A stretch of 64,000 bases of DNA from Larkinella soli. GTDB taxonomy: Bacteria > Bacteroidota > Bacteroidia > Cytophagales > Spirosomataceae. The position numbers and the translations under genes were made by a program. Position 1 is the first letter of the stretch; each line of letters opens with the position of its first letter. This document shows, piece after piece, positions 8,210 to 17,133 of the stretch. The notes under the pieces are model-generated. The model worked only from the letters and a program-made list of their open reading frames with translations, was not told where the DNA came from and made no database searches. The stretch spans positions 186,001-250,000 of the forward strand of contig NZ_QTJY01000004.1 in NCBI RefSeq assembly GCF_003703975.1, written 5' to 3'.

Positions 8210-8633
8210 TATTCTGACGTAAGCGAGACATAAAATCAGTCACCTGCTGGCGGGCCATATTCGTCACGATGGACGTCAATATCCCGGTGATGGCACCTCC
8301 GATCGCTGATTTTTTCGGCGCTTCCTCTGCGGCTTTCGCAGCCCGTCTGGCCTGGGCTTTCGTGCTGTTTTCGTAGAGGTGGTTGTCCGCTTCCTCGTCA
8401 TCGTAATCTTCGTCATCCTCATCCTCGTCATTTGACTTCGGGAGCAGGATGCTGGCGACTACGAACACGGCGAAGCAGACACCGGCCACCAACGCCACGG
8501 ATTTGCCGACTTCGACGGCGTCGCCTTTCAGCGCCTGGACGTTGGTTTCAATCGAACTTTTATACTGCTCGGTGGCTTCCATCAACTCGGCCCGCCGGGC
8601 TGAGGTATCTGAAAAAGGCACATTCGGATCCAT
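8142..8633 (-). CDS. Small single-pass membrane protein with acidic linker
   Basis: This 163-residue protein is not assigned to a named family. A helical N-terminal part is followed by one membrane segment (ALVAGVCFAVFVVASILLP, about residues 47-65). Then come a strongly acidic stretch (SNDEDEDDEDYDDEEADN), an Ala/Lys-rich segment, a second weakly hydrophobic glycine-rich stretch (SAIGGAITGILTSIVTNMA) and a Gln/Pro/Thr-rich tail. It overlaps the GGGP synthase start and lies 88 bp below a holin-X-like gene on the same strand, so the three may form one unit. The function is unknown; a membrane-stress or envelope-scaffold role is only a guess. Confidence 0.7.
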   Translation of the reverse strand: MDPNVPFSDTSARRAELMEATEQYKSSIETNVQALKGDAVEVGKSVALVAGVCFAVFVVASILLPKSNDEDEDDEDYDDEEADNHLYENSTKAQARRAAKAAEEAPKKSAIGGAITGILTSIVTNMARQQVTDFMSRLRQNNAAQQQPTATSPYTPSATNNPL

Positions 8634-8721
8634 AAAATGAGCGTTCTAAATTAGTAAAAAAATGAATTGACCAATTTTAAAGCTTTGAGGACGCCTGGTC
8701 AGTAGAGGTTTACCTGAGCGT

Positions 8722-9147
8722 TTATTTGTTCATGGAAGTGCTCTGGCTGAGCGATTCCCGCGTTTGATTCATCAAATCCTGCACGACTTCAGTTTTTTCC
8801 TCTGCCTTCTTCTCCTGTCGATTTTTTATCAGATTATAAGCCGTTTTCCGAAGCATTCCTTCAATGGAGTTCTTGGCGAACACCCAGATCAGCGTCAGCA
8901 CCAGGAAGAACCCGGCAACGATCAGGAAACCCAGATACCGGCTGTCCAGCACTTCGTTCAGATAGGCGGCCAACAGGCTGAATAAAAAGATGGTAGTGAT
9001 GGTGGCTAAGAATCCCAGCACGATTCCGTGAACACCCTGAACCACTCCATCCTCTACCCGGTTACGGGTTTCGAGCTTGAATAACTCGATTCTCGCTTCC
9101 AGATATTTGAAGAGGCTCTCTCTGATTTCTTCTATCTTCTCTAACAT
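8722..9147 (-). CDS. Phage-holin-family (Holin-X/DUF1469-like) membrane protein
   Basis: This 141-residue protein has an amphipathic N-terminal helix (MLEKIEEIRESLFKYLEARIE), two membrane helices (GIVLGFLATITTIFLFSLLAAYL and YLGFLIVAGFFLVLTLIWVF) and a charged C-terminal tail. This layout matches the 'Actinobacterial Holin-X / phage holin superfamily III' group. Despite the name, these are widespread chromosomal proteins and no phage genes lie nearby. It sits upstream of the acidic membrane protein on the same strand. Confidence 0.75.
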   Translation of the reverse strand: MLEKIEEIRESLFKYLEARIELFKLETRNRVEDGVVQGVHGIVLGFLATITTIFLFSLLAAYLNEVLDSRYLGFLIVAGFFLVLTLIWVFAKNSIEGMLRKTAYNLIKNRQEKKAEEKTEVVQDLMNQTRESLSQSTSMNK

Positions 9148-9517
9148 AGCTGTATATCATTAGTGGCTGCTGTAGTAGTACAAATAAGGCTCCATTTTGT
9201 TTGGAAAAAGTCTCGTAGGGAGCCGGTTTACCGCAACAATATGCTTATTGGACGCCAAAATCAATGGAGAGTCATTCTTCCGGGACACAAAAAAACCGCT
9301 TCAGCATTGGAAAGCGGTTTGCGAACTCATGATAATCCCGGAGATTGTGGAAATTTTTCCTGTTTATCGTTGCTGATTTTACCCCGGAAAATAAGCATGC
9401 CGGGTCAGTCATGGTTATTTTTCACTTATTTCGGAGACGAGCCCCGGAGAAGCGAAGAAGTTCCCATGACCGACGCCGGCAGCGGAATTTCAGTCTCGGT
9501 GAAGCCGGCAGAAGCCC
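9148..9517. other. Intergenic stretch, no convincing gene
   Basis: These 370 bases separate the DksA-like gene from the holin-X-like gene, both on the minus strand. Apart from the terminator at 9289-9320, nothing coding was recognised. A plus-strand frame at 9163-9534 has low-complexity composition, no recognisable domain and no start signal. The 200 bases between the DksA-like stop and the terminator would be an unusually long 3' untranslated region. Confidence 0.6.
9289..9320 (-). terminator. Intrinsic terminator for the DksA-like gene
   Basis: On the minus strand the 9-bp stem AAACCGCTT/AAGCGGTTT (9312-9320 with 9293-9301) is followed by a run of T (9289-9295). It faces the correct way to end transcription from 9904, about 200 bp beyond the stop. 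Confidence 0.8.
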
Positions 9518-9904
9518 TTAGCTGGTCCGCTTGAGCTTCGCTTCGATGGTTTGCTGCGTATGCGGGACGGCCCGCAGGCGCTCTTTCGGAATCAGCTTGC
9601 CGGTATCGATACAGACACCATAGGTTCCGTTCTTGATCCGCACAAGAGCCGCTTCCAGTTGCTGGATGAATTTCTGCTGCCGGGCAGCCAGCTGGCTCAG
9701 GTTTTCACGTTCACTCGTGTCGGCTCCGTCTTCCAGCAGTTTCGATGTGCCGGAGGTGTTATCGGTCCCGCTGTCGTTACGTTTGCTAAGTGCCTCCTTG
9801 ATGTAATTCAACTCGTTACGGGAGGTTTCCAACTTCTGACTGATCAGAACCTCAAACTCCTTCAGTTCCTCCTCGGAGTACCTTTTTTTTTCTTCCTGAA
9901 CCAT
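9518..9904 (-). CDS. TraR/DksA-family protein with degenerate zinc finger
   Basis: This 128-residue protein has a long N-terminal coiled-coil region (about residues 5-85) and a C-terminal YGVCIDTGKLIPKERLRAVP segment that aligns with the DksA zinc-finger core. The classical finger needs four cysteines; only one is present (in GVCIDTG), and the second CxxC position reads PHTQ, so zinc is probably not bound in the usual way. DksA-type proteins enter the RNA polymerase secondary channel and tune stress transcription with ppGpp. It has its own promoter at 9955-9985. Confidence 0.8.
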   Translation of the reverse strand: MVQEEKKRYSEEELKEFEVLISQKLETSRNELNYIKEALSKRNDSGTDNTSGTSKLLEDGADTSERENLSQLAARQQKFIQQLEAALVRIKNGTYGVCIDTGKLIPKERLRAVPHTQQTIEAKLKRTS

Positions 9905-9954
9905 ACACTGACCAGATGGTTTAGTGGGTGAAAACTTTCCTGTCGATTAAACAA

Positions 9955-9985
9955 CAAAATTACAACTCTATTGATTCTTTTTCAA
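9955..9985 (-). promoter_or_regulatory. Promoter of the DksA-like gene
   Basis: Reading the minus strand, TTG (9985-9983), a 20-bp spacer, then TAATTTTG (9962-9955) matches the Bacteroidota TTG/TAnnTTTG promoter. The start codon is about 50 bp downstream. Confidence 0.65.
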
Positions 9986-10167
9986 TCGATTTGACCTGCC
10001 GTTTAAAAAAAAGTTCAAAAATTATGAATCGGTAAATACCCAATAACACCAATCAAAATTTGGCTATACAACTTTTAGCTTAAAATGAAGTTTGGTATTA
10101 ATGAACGATCGGGGTAAATCATTCTGAATCAGAAAATTATATTTAATCGTGAAAAAATAGTTCTTTA

Positions 10168-10197
10168 TTGGTGTCGTTATCTTTTTTGGTAAGTTTG
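10168..10197 (+). promoter_or_regulatory. Promoter of the glutamate dehydrogenase gene
   Basis: TTG (10168-10170), a 19-bp spacer, then TAAGTTTG (10190-10197) is an excellent match to the Bacteroidota promoter. It leaves a leader of roughly 37 nt before the ATG at 10241. Confidence 0.7.
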
Positions 10198-10240
10198 TTT
10201 CGACACTTCATCAAGGTGGTCAACTAAAACGTTAGTTCTT

Positions 10241-11515
10241 ATGGCTTACATAGAACCTGCTCCTATAAAAGATAAAGAAAACCCGCTCGAATCGATGATG
10301 TCGCGGTTCGATGCGGCCGCGCGGCTGCTTGGACTCACGGAGGAGATGTATCATATTCTGAAAGTTCCGGCCCGTCAGGTTACCGTCGGTTTGCCCATTA
10401 CGATGGACAACGGCGAAATAAAAGTTTTCGAAGGTCACCGGGTGATTCACTCGACTATTTTAGGACCCTCCAAGGGCGGGATCCGGCTCGACCCGGGTGT
10501 CAACATCGACGAGGTGCGGGCCCTGGCTGCCTGGATGACCTGGAAGTGTGCCGTCGTCGATATTCCCTACGGCGGGGCCAAGGGCGGTATTGCCTGTAAC
10601 CCCCGGGAAATGTCGGCCGGCGAAATCGAACGCCTGATGCGGGCCTATACCGTGGCGATGCTCGACGTCTTCGGCCCCGACCGCGATATTCCGGCTCCCG
10701 ACATGGGCACCGGCCCCCGTGAGATGGCCTGGCTGATGGATGAATATTCCAAATCCCGGGGTATGACCATCAACGGGGTCGTGACGGGTAAACCACTGGT
10801 ACTGGGCGGTTCCCTGGGCCGGACCGAGGCCACCGGCCGGGGCGTCACCATCGCGGCCCTGTCGGCGATGGATAAGCTCCGCATGAACCCCTACCGCGCT
10901 ACGGCCGCCATTCAGGGCTTCGGCAACGTCGGCTCTTTCGCGGCCGAACTGCTCCACGAGCGGGGCGTCACGGTCACCGCCATCAGCGACATTACCGGCG
11001 GCTATTACAACGAGAAAGGGCTGGACATTACGGCGGCTATGGCCTACCGCAATGCCCACAACGGCACACTCGACGGCTTTACGGGCGCCGAGCGCATTAC
11101 CAACGAGGAACTGCTGGCGTTACCGGTCGACGTGCTGGTTCCGGCGGCCAAGGAAGACGTCATTACGGCCGAAAACGCCGATGCCATCCAGGCCCGCATG
11201 ATCGTGGAAGGTGCCAACGGCCCCACCTCGGCCAGCGCCGACGACATCATCAACGAAAAGGGCATCATGGTCGTGCCGGACATTCTGGCCAACGCCGGCG
11301 GGGTAACCGTTTCGTATTTCGAATGGGTGCAGAACCGGATCGGCTACAAATGGACGCTCGACCGCATCAACCGCCGGTCCGACCGCAACATGAAGGACGC
11401 CTTCGACCGGGTGTTCGAGACGTCCAAGAAATACAAGGTGTCCATGCGGCTGGCGGCTTATATCGTCGCCATCGACAAGGTGGCCAGCACCTACAAATAC
11501 CGGGGCGGCTATTAA
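10241..11515 (+). CDS. gdhA: Glu/Leu/Phe/Val-family glutamate dehydrogenase
   Basis: This 424-residue enzyme interconverts glutamate with 2-oxoglutarate and ammonia. Substrate-binding and catalytic lysines are in GPSKGGIRLDPG (Lys78) and IPYGGAKGG (Lys114). The cofactor domain carries AAIQGFGNVGSFAAELL, a GxGxxG dinucleotide fold, followed by VTAISDITGGYYNEKGLD. The length fits the hexameric 420-residue class. It stands alone behind its own promoter. Cofactor preference (NAD or NADP) is not settled; the Asp at the end of beta-2 (ISD) slightly favours NAD. Confidence 0.93.
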   Translation: MAYIEPAPIKDKENPLESMMSRFDAAARLLGLTEEMYHILKVPARQVTVGLPITMDNGEIKVFEGHRVIHSTILGPSKGGIRLDPGVNIDEVRALAAWMTWKCAVVDIPYGGAKGGIACNPREMSAGEIERLMRAYTVAMLDVFGPDRDIPAPDMGTGPREMAWLMDEYSKSRGMTINGVVTGKPLVLGGSLGRTEATGRGVTIAALSAMDKLRMNPYRATAAIQGFGNVGSFAAELLHERGVTVTAISDITGGYYNEKGLDITAAMAYRNAHNGTLDGFTGAERITNEELLALPVDVLVPAAKEDVITAENADAIQARMIVEGANGPTSASADDIINEKGIMVVPDILANAGGVTVSYFEWVQNRIGYKWTLDRINRRSDRNMKDAFDRVFETSKKYKVSMRLAAYIVAIDKVASTYKYRGGY

Positions 11516-11679
11516 GCCCAGGACTTGCGGGACAAGGTCTTACCGGACGGAGTCTCCATTCCCGGATTCCGGTCGGCTGCCGAGGTTTGATAGGGTGAAG
11601 GTATGAAGGCGATTCGGGTGATTCCCGATTGTTTCGTACTTTCACCCCGTCTTTTTGTGTCATTTGACCTTACGACTGC

Positions 11680-12354
11680 ATGACAATCCACAAGGAAGGA
11701 TATTCCATTCTTTTCTGGACACTGGTGATTCTGCTGGCAATCAACATTCTGTCCATCTCTTATCTGTTCACCGGCAACGAGACGGCTATTACCATTGTCC
11801 TGGCCGTCAGCCTGGTACTGTTTCTCCTGATTCTCCAGTTTTTCCGCAAACCCCGCCGGCTGACCTCCCTGAATGACCGGCAGGTGATTTCTCCCTGCGA
11901 CGGAACGGTCGTCGTCATCGAAGAGGTCAACGAGCCGGAATACTTCAGGGGGCCGCGCCGTCAGGTGTCGATTTTCATGTCGCCCCTGAATGTCCACATC
12001 AACTTTCACCCGGTGAGTGGTATCGTGCGTTACGTCAAATATTATCCCGGGAAATATTTAGTGGCCTGGCACCCGAAATCCAGCACGGAAAATGAACGGA
12101 CCTCGGTCGTGATTCAGACGAAAACCGGTGTCGAGGTTTTGCTCCGTCAGATTGCGGGGGCGCTGGCCCGGCGCATCGTCTGGTATGCCAAAGAGGGCCA
12201 GGAGGTGCAGCAGGGCCATGAACTGGGCTTCATCAAGTTCGGCTCGCGGGTCGACGTCTTCCTGCCGCTCGATGCGGAAGTGAAAGTCAGGATCGGCGAA
12301 AAAACGAAAGGAGGCACCACCGTCCTGGCTGAGTTTGACGATCCGGCCGCTTAG
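11680..12354 (+). CDS. psd: Phosphatidylserine decarboxylase, short archaeal-type proenzyme
   Basis: This 224-residue proenzyme makes phosphatidylethanolamine from phosphatidylserine. Two membrane helices lie in the first 52 residues. The catalytic set is visible: SPCDGTVVV (Asp74), NVHINFHPVSG (His106) and the self-cleavage site FGSR (Gly188-Ser189), where cleavage produces the pyruvoyl group. The short form with GS rather than LGST is the class usual in Bacteroidota. A 164-bp gap separates it from gdhA, and it converges on gcvP across a shared terminator. Confidence 0.9.
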   Translation: MTIHKEGYSILFWTLVILLAINILSISYLFTGNETAITIVLAVSLVLFLLILQFFRKPRRLTSLNDRQVISPCDGTVVVIEEVNEPEYFRGPRRQVSIFMSPLNVHINFHPVSGIVRYVKYYPGKYLVAWHPKSSTENERTSVVIQTKTGVEVLLRQIAGALARRIVWYAKEGQEVQQGHELGFIKFGSRVDVFLPLDAEVKVRIGEKTKGGTTVLAEFDDPAA

Positions 12355-12359
12355 CACGA

Positions 12360-12384
12360 AAAACCCCGGCAGAGCCGGGGTTTT
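12360..12384. terminator. Bidirectional terminator between psd and gcvP
   Basis: An 11-bp perfect stem (AAAACCCCGGC at 12360-12370 with GCCGGGGTTTT at 12374-12384) with an AGA loop lies in the gap between two convergent genes. It has T-rich sequence on both sides and so can serve either strand. Confidence 0.85.
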
Positions 12385-12397
12385 GGTTATTTTCTGC

Positions 12398-15289
12398 TTA
12401 CAGGCTGTCCGCTTCCGAATGGACGGCTTCGTCGTATTCTTCCACCGGCACACACGAACACACCAGATTCCGGTCGCCATAGGCATTGTCGATCCGGCTG
12501 ACGCTCGGCCAGAACTTGCGCGCTCGGATGTAAGGCAGCGGGAAAGCGGCTTTCTCACGACTGTAGGGCCGGTCCCACTGGTCGGAAAGTACGACCCCTG
12601 TGGTGTGCGGAGCGTTTTTCAGCACGTTGGCCGCCTTATCGGCTTTCCCTTCCTCCACTTCCCGGATTTCTTCCCGGATCTGAATGAGCGCGTCGCAGAA
12701 CCGGTCGAGTTCGTCTTTGGATTCTGATTCGGTCGGCTCGATCATCATCGTGCCCGGCACGGGGAAAGAAATCGTCGGCGCGTGAAACCCGTAGTCCATC
12801 AGCCGCTTGGCGATGTCTTCCACCTCGACCCCGGCCGCTTTGAACGGGCGGCAGTCGACGATCATCTCGTGCGCGCAGCGGCCGTTGGTTCCGGTATAGA
12901 GAATCGGATAATGGTCTTCCAGCCGGGCTTTCAGGTAATTGGCATTCAGAATAGCGGTTTTGGTGGCATTCGTCAGGCCCTCACTGCCCATCATAGCAAT
13001 ATAGGCATAGGAGATCGTCAGGATGCTGGCCGAGCCGTAGGGGGCCGCCGATACCGCATGAATGGCCTTCTGGCCTCCCGTCTCCACCACCGCATGACCC
13101 GGCAGGAAAGGCGCCAGATGTTCGACCACGCCGATAGGCCCCATTCCGGGACCGCCACCACCGTGCGGAATGCAGAAGGTTTTATGCAGGTTGAGATGGC
13201 AGACATCGGCCCCGATGGCCGCCGGGCTGGTCAGCCCCACCTGTGCGTTCATGTTGGCTCCGTCCATGTAGACCTGACCGCCCTGCTGATGGATCACGTC
13301 ACAAATGGTTTTGATGCTTTCCTCGAAGACGCCGTGCGTGGACGGATACGTCACCATCAGACAGGAAAGGTCTTTGCCGTACTGTTCGGCTTTGGCCTTC
13401 AGGTCATCGACGTCGATGTTACCCCGCTCGTCGCACCGCACGATCACGACCTTCATGCCGGCCATGACGGCGCTGGCCGGGTTGGTGCCGTGGGCTGAAG
13501 ACGGAATCAGGGCGACGTTGCGGTGGCTTTCGCCCCGGCTTTCGTGGTAAGCCCGGATCACCATCAGACCGGCGTATTCGCCCTGAGCACCCGAGTTGGG
13601 CTGGAGCGAAACGGCCGCGAAGCCGGTAATTTCGCAGAGCCAGGCGCTCAGTTCTTCGATCATCTTCTGGTAGCCGGCCGCCTGTTCTTTCGGAGCAAAC
13701 GGGTGCAGCCCGCCAAACTCGGACCAGGTCACCGGAATCATCTCGGCAGTGGCGTTCAGCTTCATGGTGCAGCTGCCCAGCGAAATCATCGAATGAACGA
13801 GGGAAAGATCTTTTTCTTCCAGCGAGCGCAGATAGCGCAGCATCTCATGCTCCGTATGATGCTTGTTGAAGACCGGGTGCGTCAGATAGTCCGATTTGCG
13901 GATCAGACGCTCCGGCCATTTGAGGGTCAGCGTTTCGATGGCCGCGTCGAGGTCGGCGCTGACGCCGAAGATGTCCAGCAACTGGGAGACGTCGTCGAGC
14001 GTCTTCGTCTCGTCGAATGAGATACCTACGTGTTCGTCGTTCTGAAAATACCGGAGGTTGACGCCGGCCGTCCGCGCCGATTTCCGCAGGGACTCCACAT
14101 CGTCGACCCGAACCGTGATCGTATCGAAATAATGATTGGTCAGGATTTCGTAGCCGTTCCAGCGCAGGACCGTCGCCAGCAGGCGGGTCAGGCCGTGAAC
14201 GCGCTCGGCGATCGCCCGCAGCCGCTCCGGACCGTGGTAGACCGCGTAACTGCTCGCCATGACCGCCAGCAGCACCTGGGCCGTACAGATATTGGAGGTG
14301 GCTTTTTCACGGCGGATGTGCTGCTCCCGGGTTTGCAGGGCCATGCGCAGGGCCGGGTTGCCTTCCGCGTCCACCGACACGCCGATGATCCGGCCCGGAA
14401 TCTGCCGCTTAAAGGCATCTTTCGTCGCGAAGAAAGCCGCATGCGGTCCGCCGTATCCCATGGGAACGCCGAAACGCTGGGAAGAACCGACCACTACGTC
14501 GGCGCCCATTTCACCCGGAGGAGTCAGCATCGTCAGGCTCAGCAGGTCGGCGGCCACGGCGACGAACACGTTGTGTTCGTGGGCGGCTGCGATCAGGTCG
14601 GTGTAATCGAACACCTCGCCGTCGGTGGCCGGATACTGGAGCAGCATGCCGAACAGCCCTTCGTCCGTCACGTTGACCTGCCGGTGATCACCCACCTGAA
14701 CGGTAATGCCGAGGGGCGTGGCACGGGTTTTGATGACATCGATAGTCTGGGGGTGGCAGTGCTTTGAAACGAAGAGGGTAGCCGCATTTTTTCGGGCGGC
14801 CGGGCGCATGGCATACAGCATGTGCATGGCTTCGGCAGCCGCGGTGCCCTCGTCGAGCAGCGATGCGTTGGCGATCTCCATACCGGTCAGGTCCATCACC
14901 ATGGTCTGGAAGTTCAGCAGGGCTTCCAGGCGACCCTGAGCGATCTCGGCCTGATAGGGCGTATAGGCGGTATACCAGGCCGGGTTTTCGAGAATATTGC
15001 GAAGAATGACGTTGGGCGTAATCGTATCGTAATAGCCCATGCCGATGTACGACCGGAAGACTTTGTTCTGCCGGGCCAGCTTCTTGAAATCGTTCAAAAA
15101 CTGGTATTCCGATTTGGGAGCCGGCAGGTCGAGCGGCTTCGGAAGCCGGATGGCCGCCGGAACCGTCTGGTCGATCAGTTCATCCACCGAGTCGAGCCCG
15201 ATGGTCTTCAGCATGGAGGTAATCTGGGAAGCGTCGGAGCCGTTATGACGATCGGCAAACTGCTCCTGATAGCGCACATTGAGCTTCAT
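12398..15289 (-). CDS. gcvP: Glycine dehydrogenase (aminomethyl-transferring), P-protein
   Basis: This is a 963-residue, full-length single-chain P-protein of the glycine cleavage system. It decarboxylates glycine with pyridoxal phosphate and loads the aminomethyl group on the H-protein. The PLP lysine lies in [18 protein letters not shown], and N-terminal motifs [16 protein letters not shown] and [14 protein letters not shown] are typical. The ATG at 15289 is preferred; a TTG two codons upstream is the only alternative. gcvT and gcvH are not in this window, so the system is split in the genome. Confidence 0.96.
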   Translation of the reverse strand: MKLNVRYQEQFADRHNGSDASQITSMLKTIGLDSVDELIDQTVPAAIRLPKPLDLPAPKSEYQFLNDFKKLARQNKVFRSYIGMGYYDTITPNVILRNILENPAWYTAYTPYQAEIAQGRLEALLNFQTMVMDLTGMEIANASLLDEGTAAAEAMHMLYAMRPAARKNAATLFVSKHCHPQTIDVIKTRATPLGITVQVGDHRQVNVTDEGLFGMLLQYPATDGEVFDYTDLIAAAHEHNVFVAVAADLLSLTMLTPPGEMGADVVVGSSQRFGVPMGYGGPHAAFFATKDAFKRQIPGRIIGVSVDAEGNPALRMALQTREQHIRREKATSNICTAQVLLAVMASSYAVYHGPERLRAIAERVHGLTRLLATVLRWNGYEILTNHYFDTITVRVDDVESLRKSARTAGVNLRYFQNDEHVGISFDETKTLDDVSQLLDIFGVSADLDAAIETLTLKWPERLIRKSDYLTHPVFNKHHTEHEMLRYLRSLEEKDLSLVHSMISLGSCTMKLNATAEMIPVTWSEFGGLHPFAPKEQAAGYQKMIEELSAWLCEITGFAAVSLQPNSGAQGEYAGLMVIRAYHESRGESHRNVALIPSSAHGTNPASAVMAGMKVVIVRCDERGNIDVDDLKAKAEQYGKDLSCLMVTYPSTHGVFEESIKTICDVIHQQGGQVYMDGANMNAQVGLTSPAAIGADVCHLNLHKTFCIPHGGGGPGMGPIGVVEHLAPFLPGHAVVETGGQKAIHAVSAAPYGSASILTISYAYIAMMGSEGLTNATKTAILNANYLKARLEDHYPILYTGTNGRCAHEMIVDCRPFKAAGVEVEDIAKRLMDYGFHAPTISFPVPGTMMIEPTESESKDELDRFCDALIQIREEIREVEEGKADKAANVLKNAPHTTGVVLSDQWDRPYSREKAAFPLPYIRARKFWPSVSRIDNAYGDRNLVCSCVPVEEYDEAVHSEADSL

Positions 15290-15370
15290 TATCAACGAAG
15301 TATATTAGTCTGTAAGTGAAGTCGAAATGATCGGAAACCGGAAGTTGTGTTTCGGATTAAAGCATAGTTA

Positions 15371-15378
15371 CAAAAGTA
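15371..15378 (-). promoter_or_regulatory. Candidate -7 box for gcvP
   Basis: On the minus strand TACTTTTG (15378-15371) fits TAnnTTTG. It lies about 80 bp before the gcvP start, in the divergent gap with the glycosyltransferase gene. No good TTG is seen at the -33 position, so support is moderate. Confidence 0.45.
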
Positions 15379-15483
15379 CAAAGAATAACCGAACTCATTT
15401 GGTTCCCGTCGTTGATTCCCGTTCGGATTTCGATTAATCCTGCAATAGTATAAGATTTCGGATGCCTAATCAGAGTTTGAAAT

Positions 15484-16317
15484 ATGTCTGTACATCCAAC
15501 TGTTTCGGTGGTGATGCCGGTTCATAATGCGGAACGCTTCGTGGAGGAGGCCATCCGAAGTGTGCTCAGTCAGACATTCGCGGACCTTGAACTTATCCTG
15601 ATCGACGACGGATCGACAGATAGGTCACCCGCCATTCTCCGGCAATACCGGGACCGCGACGACCGCGTTCGGTTGATCGTCAACGCTACGGCGCTGGGAT
15701 TCGGCGGGGAGAAAGCCTGCAACGAAGCCTACCGGCAGGCCCGGGGGACATACGTCGCCAAACTCGATGCCGACGACCGGGCCCACCCCGACCGCCTGGC
15801 CCGGCAGGTGGCGTTTCTTGAAGGGAATCCCAACGTCTTTCTGGTGGGAAGCTGGCTGGAAATCATCGACGGGCAGGGCCGGACGGTCGGGGTACGGAAG
15901 TATCCGACGGATCACGCGGCCATTTTCCGGGAGTTTTATTTCCGAAGCTGCATCGGACATCCCTCGATCCTGTTCCGAAACGGGGTCGTCCCCGGCGATT
16001 TTTACGAGCTGAAGTTTCCGCACCTGAACGACTACTACAGCTTCTTCCGCCACATGCGCTCCGGGCTGGAATTCGCCAATATTCCCGCCTGTCTGACCGC
16101 CTACCGGGTTCATACTTCCAACACGGTTTTTACCGGCCTGCGCGAAAAATGGAACACCAACATGGCGATCAAGAAAGTCATTCTGGAAGAATCGGGGATC
16201 AGACCACCTCTGCATCAGAAAGCCGCCCTGGGCGTCGCCACCGGCCTGATCAACACCGTTCCTGAAAGGCGGGTCTTTCAGACGCTGAACTTCCTGAGGC
16301 AGGCTTTCACGCTTTAA
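15484..16317 (+). CDS. Glycosyltransferase family 2
   Basis: This 277-residue GT-A fold transferase has the nucleotide-sugar loop LIDDGSTDRS (residues 39-48) and the metal-binding AKLDADDRAHPDR (Asp95, Asp97, Asp98). No membrane helix is evident, so it is cytoplasmic or peripheral. It is the first gene of a plus-strand trio with the DUF268 and fucosyltransferase genes, suggesting that it adds one sugar in the assembly of a surface glycan. Donor and acceptor sugars are unknown. Confidence 0.88.
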   Translation: MSVHPTVSVVMPVHNAERFVEEAIRSVLSQTFADLELILIDDGSTDRSPAILRQYRDRDDRVRLIVNATALGFGGEKACNEAYRQARGTYVAKLDADDRAHPDRLARQVAFLEGNPNVFLVGSWLEIIDGQGRTVGVRKYPTDHAAIFREFYFRSCIGHPSILFRNGVVPGDFYELKFPHLNDYYSFFRHMRSGLEFANIPACLTAYRVHTSNTVFTGLREKWNTNMAIKKVILEESGIRPPLHQKAALGVATGLINTVPERRVFQTLNFLRQAFTL

Positions 16318-16341
16318 ACCAGTCACCTTCCTCACCACGCT

Positions 16342-17133
16342 ATGATCGTTCGACTGACCAGAATCGCCTTCGGAATGGGCTGGAACGCCGTCCGGACCGT
16401 TCCTTATTTCACCCGGAATTTTTTTACCCTGCGCCGGCAACTAAGAGCCGATCCTGACCCGCCGTTCCGCATCGGCGGGTTTTTCCCTTTTCTCTTCGAC
16501 CGGTTTGCGGAGAGCGGTTACCTCGTCCGGCATTATTTTCAGCAGGATCTGCACGTCGCGCAGCGTATTTTTGACCACCAACCGGAACGGCACCTCGACA
16601 TCGGCTCCCGAATCGACGGGTTTGTGGCCCATGTGGCGGCTTTCCGGGAAATTGAGGTGCTGGACATCCGGCCGCTCACCCGGTCGTTTCCAAACATCCG
16701 GTTTCGGCAGGTCGATCTGATGAATATGCCCGCCGACCTGCGCCTTTCCTGCGATTCGATCTCGTCCCTTCACGCCATCGAACATTTTGGGCTGGGGCGG
16801 TACGGGGACCCCGTGGATTCCAACGGGTATCTGAAAGCCCTCGATCATATCCACGCCCTCCTGAAACCGGGAGGGAAGTTCTATTTCTCGGTGCCGGTCG
16901 GCCCGCAGCAGATCGTCTACAACGCGCACCGGATTTTCAGCATCGACTATCTCGTTTCCCTGCTATCGACGCGCTACCGGATCGACGAATTTGCTTTAAT
17001 TGACGATCAGGAGAACTTTCACCGGCACCTCGATCTACGTTCGCCGGAGGTAAAAAACAACTTCGGGTGCCGGTTCGGCTGCGGGATTTTCGAGCTGACC
17101 AAGCACCACGAACCAGCAAGGGCAGCTTTATGA
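16342..17133 (+). CDS. DUF268-like, methyltransferase-fold protein
   Basis: This is a 263-residue protein. It contains HLDIGSRIDGFVAHV and SSLHAIEHFGLGRYGDP, followed by GYLKALDHIHALLKPGGKFYFSVPVG. These look like a Rossmann methyltransferase with an altered SAM site and agree with the DUF268 family often found in glycan clusters. It lies between a GT2 and a GT11 gene and overlaps the latter by 4 bp (ATGA). The role is probably modification or control in the same glycan pathway. I have not identified an acceptor. Confidence 0.75.
   Translation: MIVRLTRIAFGMGWNAVRTVPYFTRNFFTLRRQLRADPDPPFRIGGFFPFLFDRFAESGYLVRHYFQQDLHVAQRIFDHQPERHLDIGSRIDGFVAHVAAFREIEVLDIRPLTRSFPNIRFRQVDLMNMPADLRLSCDSISSLHAIEHFGLGRYGDPVDSNGYLKALDHIHALLKPGGKFYFSVPVGPQQIVYNAHRIFSIDYLVSLLSTRYRIDEFALIDDQENFHRHLDLRSPEVKNNFGCRFGCGIFELTKHHEPARAAL

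Larger units (their letters stand above)
9905..10240. other. AT-rich divergent intergenic region with two promoters
   Basis: These 336 bases lie between the divergent DksA-like and glutamate dehydrogenase genes. They hold a Bacteroidota-type promoter at each end (9955-9985 minus, 10168-10197 plus). The middle 130 bases, from about 10010 to 10160, are very AT-rich and contain no recognised gene; they could carry regulatory binding sites. Confidence 0.6.

Noticed and set aside
8722-9147. A prophage, suggested by the holin-family name
   Set aside because: There is no endolysin, integrase, capsid or tail gene within the window; these membrane proteins are ordinary chromosomal genes.
9163-9534. 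123-codon plus-strand frame
   Set aside because: It crosses a terminator and overlaps the DksA-like gene end, with no known domain.
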